Shown piece by piece: positions 6,743 to 15,618 of a stretch of 64,000 nucleotides of DNA (its first letter is position 1; the number at the start of each line of letters is the position of its first letter). The stretch covers positions 2,976,001 through 3,040,000 of the forward strand of contig NC_015717.1 in NCBI RefSeq assembly GCF_000253295.1, read 5' to 3'. A program made the position numbers and the translations under genes. This DNA comes from Hyphomicrobium sp. MC1. Lineage in GTDB: Bacteria; Pseudomonadota; Alphaproteobacteria; Rhizobiales; Hyphomicrobiaceae. The notes under the pieces are model-generated. The model ran no database searches. It saw only the letters and a list, made by a program, of their open reading frames with translations, and was not told the DNA's origin.

Positions 6743-7804
6743 TCAGGGAGCCGGATCCCAGTAATTCGGCTCCGAAACCGCAGCGGTGTTTGCAGCGGTC
6801 TCTTCGGTGAGGTAGCGGCGATTGACCCAGCCTACGAGCGTCTGGTGTTTCACGGGGCACCAGTCGTTCTGGCATGGCCCGGTGATGGTGATGCCACGGC
6901 TGTTGGGCGCAATGCCGCCGACGGACTGGTAGTCAGATGATGGACCGGTGCGAATGTTGAGAACGTCGCTCGGATCGACACCAGCAACGCGAAACGGCTT
7001 CCGATCAGCGCGCGGGGCTTGGATCTTCGCGACTTCGACTTTTGCGCGATGGGTCTTGGCGGCGACCTTGACCGACGTAAAAAACTGCGGCTTCACCGAT
7101 GCGACGGCGACGGGATCGTGATGTTGCGGCCGGACTGCCGGACGCGGTGCGGGAACATGGAAGGCGACGGTCGTCGTCGCGGCGCCAATGTGTTTCGGCG
7201 CAGCAGCAGCTACAGCCACTGTCGACATGTTGGAATGAGCAGCTTGCTCGGAAGCGCGAGGCTTGGCCTCGGCCGTGGGTGTGGAAGCCTGGAGCGGCGA
7301 AGGCTTCGCGTCCGGCTCATTCGCAGCCACCTCAACCTCGGACTTCTTGTCCACCCGCTTGCGTACCGGAGCCGCCGGCTTCTTTGCCTCGGCAACGATC
7401 GTGGCAGGCTTGGCGACAGGCGTGCCGCGTTCGACGATGGTTCCGGTCCCGGTGTCGCCGTTGTCCTTCCGCCAGGTGAACCGGTCGCCGTTCAAAGTGA
7501 TCGTGGCGCACCGCTGCTCGGCGTCAAACCAGCGAAACCATTTGAAGCAAACTTTATTTTCGGTGACCCACCAGCGGCCACGATCCTTGGAGGCACCCAG
7601 TACCGCGCCCAGGGCGGTGCCTGCCTCGCCCGACATCAGGCCATCGTGGCCGATGTGAACAGAAACCGTGCTCCCGACAGGTGTATCGAGTGCCAAATGC
7701 GATCCGCCAAGCGTCGTTTTGATGGCTTCGCCCGTGAGCTGGACCTCGCCAGCCGCAACGGGGCTTGCAGCAAAACAGCCAAGCAACAGAACGAATTTAC
7801 GCAC
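6743..7804 (-). CDS. Exported protein with DUF995-like region and C-terminal SH3b domain
   Basis: About 353 residues from GTG 7804, chosen because AGGAG is five bases upstream and a signal peptide (VRKFVLLLGCFAASPVAAG) follows directly; the frame is open to 7924. The N-terminal domain (about 25-130) has the pattern WWVTENKVCFKWFRWF with a second Cys near RCATI, resembling DUF995 proteins. A long Ala/Pro/Lys-rich linker (about 130-270) follows. The C-terminus (about 285-345) is a bacterial SH3 domain: VLNIRTGPSSDY, then GWVNRRYL. SH3b domains often bind cell-wall or other ligands, so a periplasmic wall-associated role is likely. The domain calls are by motif only. Confidence 0.75.
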   Translation of the reverse strand: MRKFVLLLGCFAASPVAAGEVQLTGEAIKTTLGGSHLALDTPVGSTVSVHIGHDGLMSGEAGTALGAVLGASKDRGRWWVTENKVCFKWFRWFDAEQRCATITLNGDRFTWRKDNGDTGTGTIVERGTPVAKPATIVAEAKKPAAPVRKRVDKKSEVEVAANEPDAKPSPLQASTPTAEAKPRASEQAAHSNMSTVAVAAAAPKHIGAATTTVAFHVPAPRPAVRPQHHDPVAVASVKPQFFTSVKVAAKTHRAKVEVAKIQAPRADRKPFRVAGVDPSDVLNIRTGPSSDYQSVGGIAPNSRGITITGPCQNDWCPVKHQTLVGWVNRRYLTEETAANTAAVSEPNYWDPAP

Positions 7805-8079
7805 ATCAGCTCCTGCACGGGTCGAGTTAAAGACTTTGCTAGCTAAGTGTGGCAGAGATTCGATTGCGGCCGGGTAAATGAACGTGCCTATACGACCAAT
7901 GCCGGGTGCGGTGTCCTGACTCATGCCAGGACACTCGTCGGGCAGCCTAAGATGTATGCGCTATTGCCACGACGTGTTGTATTGACGAACCATCTCAGGC
8001 TGAGCAGAAGTCTCGCTCACGATGGTCGTTTCTGGACCTCTACCTGCTTTGATTTCATGGCCCTTTGGGGGTGGGCGAC

Positions 8080-8982
8080 ATGCGGCTGATTTGGAAGCTA
8101 AGCTTTGTGATGTCGGCCGTAATGACAGCAGGCCTGCAGATGCCCACCGCGGCGCGCGCCGAGGACACGTGCCCGAAAGGGACGCTCGGAGTGTCGCGAA
8201 CGATCGAAGTGGATACCACGGGCGGCCCGTGGTTTGGGGAGCCGCATGGGGATCCGAAATTTCTCGCGCCGGGCGAAGTCGTACTGACCTTCGACGACGG
8301 CCCCTCGCCGCAGGACACGCGCAAGGTTTTGGCCGCTCTCGCCAAGGAGTGCACCAAGGCGACGTTCTTCATGGTTGGTGAGATGGTGGCCCTCCATCCG
8401 GAGGTCGTCAAAGAAGTCGCCGAACAGGGACACACGATCGGGACGCATACCTGGTCTCATCCCAACGTCGCGCGTCTGACGCTTCCCGAGATCAAACAGG
8501 AAGTCGAAGCGACTTTCGATATCGTGCAGAAGAACAGCCCAGAACCGGTCGCGCCGTTTTTCCGCTATCCTTATCTCAGCAGCAGCAAGCTGTCGGAAGA
8601 CTATTTCAAGAGCCGCAACATTGCGCAGTTCGCGGTTGACGTCGATTCGAACGACTGGCGTGTGCGGAGTTCGGCTCCAGTTATTGCGCGTGTGATGGCG
8701 GGGCTCAAGGCGCGCGGTCGCGGCATCATCCTGATGCATGACATTCATAAGTGGACGGCCGACGCCGTTCCACAACTGCTCGCAAAGCTGAAGGCCGGGG
8801 GCTACAAGGTCGTTCAGCTCAAAGCCAAGGCGCCAGTGCAGGTCATCGCCGACGTATTGCCGCCGGCGCCGAAGCCGGTCACCAAGCGCAGCTCGCGAAA
8901 GATCAAGCGCAAGGCTTATACAAAATATTCTTCACACGCTCGAAGGGCCTCGCTTCGACGGAAATCGGCCGCCGTCGACTAG
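8080..8982 (+). CDS. Exported polysaccharide deacetylase (NodB family, CE4)
   Basis: 300 residues from ATG 8080, which follows a G-rich RBS. A signal peptide ends near TAARA-ED. The NodB catalytic motif TFDDGPS gives the general base and metal-binding Asp, and THTWSHPN supplies the two metal-binding His residues. FFRYPYLSSS and LMHDIHKW supply later motifs. The enzyme should remove N-acetyl groups from GlcNAc-containing glycans such as peptidoglycan or a surface polymer in the periplasm. The C-terminal 45 residues are basic (SSRKIKRKAYTKYSS...), a possible tail for binding anionic polymer. It is apparently monocistronic. Confidence 0.88.
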   Translation: MRLIWKLSFVMSAVMTAGLQMPTAARAEDTCPKGTLGVSRTIEVDTTGGPWFGEPHGDPKFLAPGEVVLTFDDGPSPQDTRKVLAALAKECTKATFFMVGEMVALHPEVVKEVAEQGHTIGTHTWSHPNVARLTLPEIKQEVEATFDIVQKNSPEPVAPFFRYPYLSSSKLSEDYFKSRNIAQFAVDVDSNDWRVRSSAPVIARVMAGLKARGRGIILMHDIHKWTADAVPQLLAKLKAGGYKVVQLKAKAPVQVIADVLPPAPKPVTKRSSRKIKRKAYTKYSSHARRASLRRKSAAVD

Positions 8983-9134
8983 CGGTGATAGCGATATTCT
9001 ACGAGAATGCATGATCTAGCACGCATGAGCTGCATATAGCGCCCTAAGCAAGATTGGGCTTGCGCCGGTTGTCGATCCGAGCGAATTTACATTTTGTTGA
9101 CAATGCAGCACCGCGTTTGGACGTTGCGCTAGAC

Positions 9135-9608
9135 GTGTCAAGAATTGGCAGAGATCTTTTTCCCATCAATATCGAGATCATCAGAGCGATATTGGAATCC
9201 GCGCAGGAGGCATGGAACTCCGGAAGCGTCGAAGGCGTGCTGGATAAATACGTAGAAGACATCATCTACACTACGAATACCGGTGGCCCCAAAGGGGAAT
9301 CCGTGACGATTCAGGGAAAGGAAAACGTCCGCCACCGCTATCTCACTGCGATGGAACAAGTCGAAAGCAGATCGCAGATCGAATACCTTCGCTGGGACAA
9401 CGGCCTGGTCCGCACGCGACTGCTGGTCGATATGCAACATCGGGAAACGGGCGTCGTTTTGACAACCCGACTTCGGCAAATCATCCGTTTCCGGGGATTT
9501 CTCATCGCGGAAATTCAAGACTTCCACGATGCTGCAAGATTGGCTGCGTTCTGGCGATTTGTGGGAGCCACTCTGGAGCATCCACAGCAGAAAACAGAAT
9601 CCGTCTGA
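9135..9608 (+). CDS. NTF2/SnoaL-like small protein
   Basis: The conserved part runs from IIRAILESAQEAWNSGSVEGVLDKYVEDIIYTTN onward: an N-terminal helix, then the cone-shaped alpha+beta fold typical of SnoaL-like proteins, ending with FRGFLIAEIQDFHDAARLAAFWRF. Such proteins can be isomerases, hydrolases or ligand carriers; the substrate is unknown. The start is uncertain. GTG at 9135 gives 157 residues; the frame is open to a TTG at 9054, but the extra residues look unlike the family and no clear RBS is seen for either. The gene is convergent with the DipZ-like gene. Confidence 0.6.
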   Translation: MSRIGRDLFPINIEIIRAILESAQEAWNSGSVEGVLDKYVEDIIYTTNTGGPKGESVTIQGKENVRHRYLTAMEQVESRSQIEYLRWDNGLVRTRLLVDMQHRETGVVLTTRLRQIIRFRGFLIAEIQDFHDAARLAAFWRFVGATLEHPQQKTESV

Positions 9609-9635
9609 TAGATCTGCCGTCGCGGCGGCTATCAG
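9605..9635. terminator. Bidirectional terminator hairpin spanning both stop codons
   Basis: CTGATAG (9605-9611) and CTATCAG (9629-9635) pair perfectly, with an inner GCCG/CGGC pairing. The outer arms contain the stop codons of the two convergent genes, so one stem serves both. Confidence 0.55.
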
Positions 9636-11374
9636 CCGAACGTGAAGGCGAAAGCCTGCACGCCGGGATCGAGAAACTCGATCTTGAAAGTGCGATCTGA
9701 GATCGTTCCCGATTGACGTACAAGCTGATAGAGCCGCTGCGAGGTGACCGTGCCATCGCCGCTCGCGTCAGTGTCTGCGCCATGACTGGCATCCGGCGCC
9801 TTACCGTCGACGGTGACTTTGAAGCGCACGGGTTTGCCATCCGGCCCTGGTCCCAAAACGAGGTGCAGGTCACGCGCATGGAACCGAAAGCTGATGCTGC
9901 CACCTGCCGCATTCAGCGCGGCGTGCTCAGGCGTGATCGTCCAGTTGCCGTTCAGCGCCCAATCGTTCAGCTCGTCGGGCTTGCCGGTATAATCGTGAGA
10001 CGCGTCGCGAACAGCGCCGCCCGGCGAGACAAAGTTTTCCGCGCGACGGTAACCGACATACGTCTCGGGGGATTTCACCGTGTCGGAGGGCTGCGCCTCG
10101 ATGCCCGAACCATCGACCGAGACGATGCCGGTCGAGACATTCTTGTGTCCCGCTTCCGCAAGTAGTTTCTGAATGACACGCTCGGAACCGTCATAGTCGC
10201 CTTCGCCGAAGTGATGGTGACGGATGTTGCCATTGGCGTCGATAAAGTAGTGCGCGGGCCAATACTCGTTATTGAAGGCGCGCCAGATCGCGTAGTTATT
10301 GTCGATCGCGACCGGGTACGTGATACCGAGATCCGAGACTGCCTGCTTGACGTTCGCGATCTTCTTCTCGAAGGCAAACTCTGGCGCGTGCACGCCGACG
10401 ACGACCAAACCTTCGTCCTTATACTTCTTTGCCCAGGCTTCGACATAAGGTAGCGCGCGCAAGCAGTTGATGCACGAGTAGGTCCAAAAGTCGACCAGTA
10501 CGACTTTTCCTTTGAGGGCTTCGCGCGTCAGCGGCGGAGAGTTGAGCCATTCGACGGCACCATCGATTGAGGGCATCTTGCCTTCGATGGGAAGCTCACC
10601 CTTGTCGTTCGACGCGACGGCGGTTTCAGCGTTCGGCATCATGGAGCGGCCGCCGAACATATCGACCAGACGCTGTTCGAGAGAGGACGTGCTCGCAAGC
10701 GACAGACGGGTGAGAACGCCGGTGTCGGCGCCCATAGCAATTGCGCCTGCCGCGACCAAGACGAGGACGCCGACGCCGCGGCGCACCCACTCGCCGACGC
10801 CAAGCGAGCGCTTCATGGCTGCGAACACACGTCCACCTGCCAGCAGTGCTAGAGCGAGCGATGTCGCTGCGCCTGCCGCATAGGCGAGCAGCAGCAACGT
10901 CGTCGTTGCGCTTGCACCGTTAAGTGCAGCACCTGTCAGGATGAGACCGAGCACGGGACCGGCGCAGGGCGCCCACAGCAAGCCGATAGCGACACCGAGC
11001 AGCAGCGACGGCCAGAACGCGGCGTGGCCGGCTGCAGCGCTGTCAGCGCGTTTCGAGAGCCGGTCACCAAGTGCGACGAGCGGTTGGGTGAGACGTTCGG
11101 AAAGGCCGGGAAAGATGAGCGCGAGACCGAAGAGCGCGACCAGAACAAGCGCGGCATAGCGGCCATATTCGTTGGCGGCAACGGCCCAACCGCCGCCGAC
11201 AGCCGCCAGCGTCGCAACAACAGCGAACGTCGCCGCCATGCCAATGAGAGTCGGCAAGCCGCTTTGCAGGAACGGCTTATCGGCTCGCGCGAAGACGAAT
11301 GGCAGCACGGGCAAAATGCACGGACTGACGATGGTGAGAACGCCGCCGACGTATGCGAGGAGGAGCAGAAGCAT
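9632..11374 (-). CDS. dipZ: DipZ-type thiol-disulfide protein: CcdA membrane domain fused to thioredoxin domain
   Basis: 580 residues. The N-terminal half (about 1-240) is a CcdA-like transmembrane domain with the paired cysteine motifs VSPCILPVLPF and LWAPCAGPVLG, which move electrons across the inner membrane. A TlpA/thioredoxin-like domain (about 275-410) follows, with the active site WTYSCINCLRALPY (Cys-Ile-Asn-Cys). A C-terminal beta-sandwich domain (about 430-580) completes the DipZ layout known from actinobacterial and proteobacterial members. The protein should feed reducing power to periplasmic substrates such as apocytochromes or oxidised envelope proteins. It is convergent with the NTF2-like gene and appears monocistronic. 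Confidence 0.9.
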   Translation of the reverse strand: MLLLLLAYVGGVLTIVSPCILPVLPFVFARADKPFLQSGLPTLIGMAATFAVVATLAAVGGGWAVAANEYGRYAALVLVALFGLALIFPGLSERLTQPLVALGDRLSKRADSAAAGHAAFWPSLLLGVAIGLLWAPCAGPVLGLILTGAALNGASATTTLLLLAYAAGAATSLALALLAGGRVFAAMKRSLGVGEWVRRGVGVLVLVAAGAIAMGADTGVLTRLSLASTSSLEQRLVDMFGGRSMMPNAETAVASNDKGELPIEGKMPSIDGAVEWLNSPPLTREALKGKVVLVDFWTYSCINCLRALPYVEAWAKKYKDEGLVVVGVHAPEFAFEKKIANVKQAVSDLGITYPVAIDNNYAIWRAFNNEYWPAHYFIDANGNIRHHHFGEGDYDGSERVIQKLLAEAGHKNVSTGIVSVDGSGIEAQPSDTVKSPETYVGYRRAENFVSPGGAVRDASHDYTGKPDELNDWALNGNWTITPEHAALNAAGGSISFRFHARDLHLVLGPGPDGKPVRFKVTVDGKAPDASHGADTDASGDGTVTSQRLYQLVRQSGTISDRTFKIEFLDPGVQAFAFTFG

Positions 11375-11587
11375 TTCCGGTCTCTATCGTGAACGAACTG
11401 TCATGAGCCAGCTCTCAATCGAAAGCTATGGCCGTTGCTCATCAGTACGTGGCGTCGAGATCGGACGTTACAATGTTCACGCGGCGCGGGTATTCGCCCA
11501 AATAGAGGCGGTCCGAGACGTGAATGCGCAGCGCAAAATGGTGTTTGAGCGCCTGGGCCAGAAGGGGCGCCTCGTCCCAGATAGACT

Positions 11588-11618
11588 CGTGGCGCCGACT
11601 GCAAGAGCCGGCGCCACG
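11588..11618 (-). terminator. Terminator hairpin of glnII
   Basis: CGTGGCGCCG (11588-11597) and CGGCGCCACG (11609-11618) form ten perfect base pairs around an 11-nt loop, nine bases past the glnII stop codon. No long T-run follows. Confidence 0.6.
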
Positions 11619-11626
11619 ATAATGCG

Positions 11627-12664
11627 TTAGGCAGCCTTCGCGGCAGCGCCGGCCGGCACTTCCGAGATCGTCTTCAGAACCTGGGACGCGATCGCGTATG
11701 GGTCGCCCTGCGAGTTCGGGCGGCGATCTTCAAGGTAGCCCTTGTAGTTGTTCTTCACGAACGAGTGCGGAACACGGATCGAAGCGCCGCGGTCGGCAAC
11801 GCCGTAGCTGAACTTGTTCCACGGCGCGGTCTCGTGCTTGCCGGTCAGACGCTTGTCGTTGTCCGGGCCGTAGACGTTGATGTGGTCCATCAGGTTCTTG
11901 TCGAAGGCCTTCATCAGCGCTTCGAAATAATCCTTGCCGCCGACCGTGCGCATGTACTCGGTCGAGAAGTTGCAGTGCATGCCCGATCCATTCCAGTCGG
12001 TGTCGCCGAGCGGCTTGCAATGGAACTCGATGTCGACGCCATACTTTTCCGTGAGACGGAGAAGCAGGTAGCGCGCCATCCACATCTCGTCGGCAGCCTT
12101 CTTGGAGCCCTTACCGAAGATCTGGAATTCCCACTGGCCTTTCGCCACTTCGGCGTTGATGCCTTCGTGGTTGATGCCGGCAGCCAAGCAGAGATCAAGG
12201 TGTTCTTCGACGATCGAGCGGGCAACGTCACCGACGTTCTTGTAGCCGACGCCGGTGTAATACTCGCCCTGCGGGGCCGGATAGCCTTCAGCCGGGAAGC
12301 CGAGCGGACGGCCGTTCTTGTAGAAGAAGTATTCCTGCTCGAAGCCAAACCATGCGCCGGAATCGTCCAGAATGGTCGCGCGCTTGTTGGAAACGTGCGG
12401 CGTGACGCCGTCGGGCATCATGACTTCGCACATGACCAGTACGCCGTTGGTGCGCGCCGGATCGGGATAATGAGCAACCGGCTTCAGAACGCAGTCAGAG
12501 CTCGAGCCCTCAGCCTGCTTCGTGGAGGAACCGTCGAAGCCCCACAGCGGGAGATCGGCGAGATCAGGGAACGAGCTGTATTCCTTGATCTGTGTCTTGC
12601 CGCGCAGGTTGGGCACGGGCGTGTAGCCATCGAGCCAAATATACTCAAGTTTGTACTTCGTCAT
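11627..12664 (-). CDS. glnII: Glutamine synthetase type II (eukaryote-like GSII)
   Basis: 345 residues, the length of GSII and much shorter than GSI (about 470). Features seen are the N-terminal beta-grasp part (LEYIWLDG), the latch-like PLWGFDGSST, the metal-site motif WFGFEQEYFF, INAEVAKGQWEFQ, GSGMHCNFS and RGASIRVPHS. The enzyme makes glutamine from glutamate, ammonia and ATP in the cytosol. It is the second glutamine synthetase typical of rhizobia and relatives, usually switched on under nitrogen limitation. It is divergent from a DUF2735 gene, the usual rhizobial partner. A 75-codon open frame with a strong RBS lies just upstream on the same strand, and a terminator hairpin follows. Confidence 0.96.
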   Translation of the reverse strand: MTKYKLEYIWLDGYTPVPNLRGKTQIKEYSSFPDLADLPLWGFDGSSTKQAEGSSSDCVLKPVAHYPDPARTNGVLVMCEVMMPDGVTPHVSNKRATILDDSGAWFGFEQEYFFYKNGRPLGFPAEGYPAPQGEYYTGVGYKNVGDVARSIVEEHLDLCLAAGINHEGINAEVAKGQWEFQIFGKGSKKAADEMWMARYLLLRLTEKYGVDIEFHCKPLGDTDWNGSGMHCNFSTEYMRTVGGKDYFEALMKAFDKNLMDHINVYGPDNDKRLTGKHETAPWNKFSYGVADRGASIRVPHSFVKNNYKGYLEDRRPNSQGDPYAIASQVLKTISEVPAGAAAKAA

Positions 12665-12700
12665 TCTGGACAGCTCCCTAAGTTGACGTCTGTGGAATTC

Positions 12701-12928
12701 CTATTGGATGCGCGGCCGCCGATCGCAGGGCTGGCTGCGCGAACCCGAAGGCGCGTTGGGCGCGACGTACGCGCACCAGCGTCGATGGAACATGGCGCTC
12801 ATTGAGATATCCATGGTGAAGCCGCCATCACGCCGTCGGGCAACGTTAACAGCGGCTTCGAACATGCCTCCAGACACATTCCCGGCGAAGAGGCAGTCGC
12901 TCTCGACCTGGGAATCGTCAGTCAGCAT
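12701..12928 (-). CDS. Possible small protein upstream of glnII
   Basis: A 75-codon frame begins at ATG 12928, four bases after AGGAGG, the best RBS in this area. It ends 36 bp before glnII in the same direction. The product starts MLTDDSQVESDCLF and has three Cys; its C-terminal third is basic and Pro/Ser-rich. No family was recognised. It could be a real small protein or a leader frame through which translation affects glnII expression. The strong RBS is the main support. Confidence 0.45.
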   Translation of the reverse strand: MLTDDSQVESDCLFAGNVSGGMFEAAVNVARRRDGGFTMDISMSAMFHRRWCAYVAPNAPSGSRSQPCDRRPRIQ

Positions 12929-13156
12929 CGAACCTCCTCAAATGAAGCATGGCCATCGGAGCCAAGGCTTGCGGCGGAACACAACGATGACTACGTGCGT
13001 TCAACAGCGCTGGCAATGCTACCGAAAGATGCAAAACCTGGCATGCTCATAATATAGGCAATTGCTGATTTCAATTGAGGCATCAGGAAAATCGGGCCAT
13101 CATGAAGGACGAGCCGGTCATCTTTGGTACCCGGCGAAACGAAACGAGAGGCTAAA

Positions 13157-13360
13157 ATGGAAGAAAGGCAATTACGTCCGACTGCTAAAATTTATCAATT
13201 CCCGAAGGGCGGACGTGCGGCCCTGCATGGTCAGGAACGCCTAGTTAAGTCTGGCGCAGCAATCTTGCCGGCATGGCATTTTCGCAAAGTCGGTTTCAGC
13301 GATTGCTGGTATCACGAAGAAGCCGTCGAGGAAGACGCCCGAGTGGTGCGTTGGAGCTGA
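13157..13360 (+). CDS. DUF2735 small protein, partner of glnII
   Basis: 67 residues from ATG 13157, with GAGAGG five bases upstream. The hallmark motif AKIYQFPKGGRAAL is at residues 10-23 and the C-terminal CWYHEEAVEEDA segment is also typical of DUF2735. These small soluble proteins sit next to glnII in many Rhizobiales, with no proven biochemical role; an adaptor or regulator of nitrogen metabolism is a reasonable guess. It is transcribed divergently from glnII across about 500 bp, so the two may share control signals. I saw no convincing sigma-54 site there. Confidence 0.85.
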   Translation: MEERQLRPTAKIYQFPKGGRAALHGQERLVKSGAAILPAWHFRKVGFSDCWYHEEAVEEDARVVRWS

Positions 13361-13466
13361 GCTTTTGTGCTCGTCCATTCCGAAAGTCGACGAGATGTCC
13401 GCTGAATGATCGCGCGAAGGGTTGGCTCGAACCTTTTGCGCGAAACGGATGAATTTCAGCCGCTTC

Positions 13467-13500
13467 ATTGAACTTCTATTAGCTCGATTGAACTTCCATT
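13467..13500. repeat. Tandem 14-bp direct repeat
   Basis: ATTGAACTTCTATT (13467-13480) and ATTGAACTTCCATT (13487-13500) are 20 bp apart with one difference. The repeat lies in the 250-bp gap between the DUF2735 gene and the end of glsA, which otherwise holds nothing I recognise. Confidence 0.4.
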
Positions 13501-13607
13501 GGATCAAAAGCGATTTCTTTGCTGAGCGTCTCAACGCGATGTTCGGGATATTTTTCGCGTGGCTTCGTCTCCGCTAACCGGTTAACCTCCTCCAGACGAC
13601 ATCGCAT

Positions 13608-14549
13608 TCAAGCGCCGAAAATCGACCAGCCCATTTTCTTGGCGAGCTTTTCGAGCGCGATCTGGCCCAGTCGAGAATTGCCCGTGGTGTCCAATCCTGG
13701 CGACCAGACGGCAATCGACGCCTTGCCGGGCGCGACCGCCAGGATGCCGCCACCGACACCGCTCTTGCCCGGCAGCCCCACGCGATAGGCGAACTCCCCG
13801 GAGCCATCGTAGTGGCCACACGTCAGCATGAGCGCGTTGATCCGACGCGCCCGTTCCGGTTGCACAACGGCAAGGCCGGTTGAGGGATTGCTGCCATTTT
13901 GTGCAAGAAAGCGCCCCGCCATGGCTAACTGGCGGCACGACATGGCGATGGCGCAGTGGTGAAAATAGACACCTAGAGTAAAATCCACCGGATTATCGAG
14001 AACGCCGAAAGATTTCATATAATTGGCGAGAGCGGCGTTGCGGAAGCCGGTTCGATGCTCAGAGGCGGCAACTTCTTGGTCGATCGTAACGGTCGGATCG
14101 TCGGCTAAAAATTGCATAAACCGCAAGATTTCACCCAGGGCTTCGCGTGGCTGGTGACCGGACAGAATCAAATCCGTCACGGCGATGGCGCCGGCGTTGA
14201 TGAAGGGATTGCGCGGGATCCCCTGCTCGCGTTCGAGCTGGACAATCGAATTGAAAGGGCTGCCGGACGGCTCGCGACCGACACGCGTCCAGAGCCGGTT
14301 TCCGACCTTGCCCAGCGCCAGCGTCAGCGTGAAGACCTTCGAGATGCTTTGAATTGAAAACGGCACGTCGCCGTCGCCGCCGACAATGACGTTGCCGTCC
14401 GCTTCGATCACGGCGATGCCGAAGTACTTGGTATCGACGCAGGCAAGCTCGGGAATGTACGAGGCGACCGTGCCGCGCTCAGACATGCCACGCATCTCGT
14501 CGACTATCTCTTCGACCGCCGTCTGAAGTTTGCCCACCGAACTTCCCAT
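13608..14549 (-). CDS. glsA: Glutaminase A
   Basis: 313 residues from ATG 14549, matching the usual 305-310 of bacterial glutaminases; the frame is open to 14675, but that part is Arg/Ala-rich and overlaps a hairpin. The serine-dependent beta-lactamase-like fold is shown by the catalytic SISK motif in FSIQSISKVFTL, by NPFINAGAI, and by GLPGKSGVGGGI near the C-terminus. The enzyme hydrolyses glutamine to glutamate and ammonia in the cytosol. Its position near glnII places two opposite steps of glutamine metabolism within 3 kb, although they are separate transcription units. Confidence 0.93.
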   Translation of the reverse strand: MGSSVGKLQTAVEEIVDEMRGMSERGTVASYIPELACVDTKYFGIAVIEADGNVIVGGDGDVPFSIQSISKVFTLTLALGKVGNRLWTRVGREPSGSPFNSIVQLEREQGIPRNPFINAGAIAVTDLILSGHQPREALGEILRFMQFLADDPTVTIDQEVAASEHRTGFRNAALANYMKSFGVLDNPVDFTLGVYFHHCAIAMSCRQLAMAGRFLAQNGSNPSTGLAVVQPERARRINALMLTCGHYDGSGEFAYRVGLPGKSGVGGGILAVAPGKASIAVWSPGLDTTGNSRLGQIALEKLAKKMGWSIFGA

Positions 14550-14643
14550 CATGCCAATTGCGAACTGCTCACCTTCTAGCGGGCAGCCGTCAAATCGCAC
14601 AAGTTCCGGAGCGGTGCTCGGCAATCGACGCGGCGCGGTGAAG

Positions 14644-14668
14644 CGCCGCGCGCACGCGGCGCGCGGCG
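14644..14668 (-). terminator. GC-only hairpin after the SDR gene
   Basis: CGCCGCGCGC (14644-14653) and GCGCGCGGCG (14659-14668) are perfect complements with a 5-nt loop, 30 bp past the SDR stop codon. No T-run follows. Its position also argues that glsA begins at 14549 rather than further upstream. Confidence 0.5.
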
Positions 14669-14697
14669 TATCCATTAAACGGAGTGCGTCGATCGCT

Positions 14698-15507
14698 TCA
14701 GGCTGGTTGCGCCGCTTTGATGCCGTAGCGTGGCGCCGGATTGACGTTGCTGAGTTTGCCGGACATCGCTTTGCGAGCCGCCTCGTAAGTCTCCCAATCG
14801 GCAGCGTCCTGCAACGCCGGGATCGTCACGACCTCGCCGCTGTCGAGACCCGCGAGGGCGGCATCGACCATGTCCTCGGCCGACATCACCCACGATGTCG
14901 GCATGTTCGAGTGTGGAAAGCCAGCGATGTCCCAGAACTCGGTGGCTGTCGCGCCCGGCAGCACGGCCTGGATGCGCACACCCTTGTCGGCCAGTTCGTG
15001 CTGGAGCGATTGAGAGAAGGCTAGCACGTAAGCCTTCGAGCCACCGTAGACGCCATTGAGCAGTTCCGGCGCGATGCCAACAACAGACGAGATGTTGATG
15101 ATCGTCCCCTTGCCGCGCGACACGAAGGCGGGAGCAGCGGCATACGCGAGGCGCGTCAGCGCCGTGACATTGAGATCGATCATCTCCACCATCTTGCCGA
15201 TGTCGGACTGAAGAAGCGGAACGGCGGAACCGAAGCCCGCGTTGTTGACGAGCATCGTAATGGCCGGATTTTCCTTCAGCACGCTTTCGACCTTGGCCAG
15301 CGACGCCTTGTCGTTCAGATCTGCTGGAAGGATCGTGACCGAACGACCGGTCGTGCCGGAGATCCGTGCCGCTACGTCTTTCAAACGTTCCTCGTTGCGG
15401 GCGACGAGGATCAAATTGTAGCCCCTTTTTGCGAGACGGTCGGCGTAAATCGCGCCGATGCCGCTTGATGCGCCGGTGACGACGGCCGTGCCTTGCGATG
15501 CGCTCAT
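14698..15507 (-). CDS. Short-chain dehydrogenase/reductase
   Basis: 269 residues from ATG 15507, with CGGAGA six bases upstream. The classical SDR signature is complete: TGASSGIG near residue 11 for NAD(P) binding, LVNNAGFG, the catalytic Ser in NISSVVG, and YGGSKAY giving Tyr-x3-Lys. An Arg after the second beta-strand (VARNEERL) favours NADP. Such proteins reduce or oxidise small carbonyl/alcohol substrates; the substrate here is unknown. The gene is divergent, with about 110 bp between starts, from a GlxA-type AraC regulator that probably controls it. Confidence 0.9.
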   Translation of the reverse strand: MSASQGTAVVTGASSGIGAIYADRLAKRGYNLILVARNEERLKDVAARISGTTGRSVTILPADLNDKASLAKVESVLKENPAITMLVNNAGFGSAVPLLQSDIGKMVEMIDLNVTALTRLAYAAAPAFVSRGKGTIINISSVVGIAPELLNGVYGGSKAYVLAFSQSLQHELADKGVRIQAVLPGATATEFWDIAGFPHSNMPTSWVMSAEDMVDAALAGLDSGEVVTIPALQDAADWETYEAARKAMSGKLSNVNPAPRYGIKAAQPA

Positions 15508-15618
15508 AACAAATCTCCGTTTTATCTGGATGCGATGGCTGATAGGTAGGCTTGCATTGCCGTGTCTCAAACGTCATATATGAGGCGTTTTAAGCCATCG
15601 TCGTCATGAGGCATCGTC

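Noticed and set aside
6457..6764. Small open frames in the gap upstream of the repeat-protein unit
   Set aside because: No RBS, overlapping frames of similar length and odd composition; treated as non-coding.
11765..12805. 346-codon plus-strand open frame opposite glnII
   Set aside because: It is antisense to a highly conserved enzyme gene; its product has no recognisable domain and arises from codon bias in GC-rich DNA.
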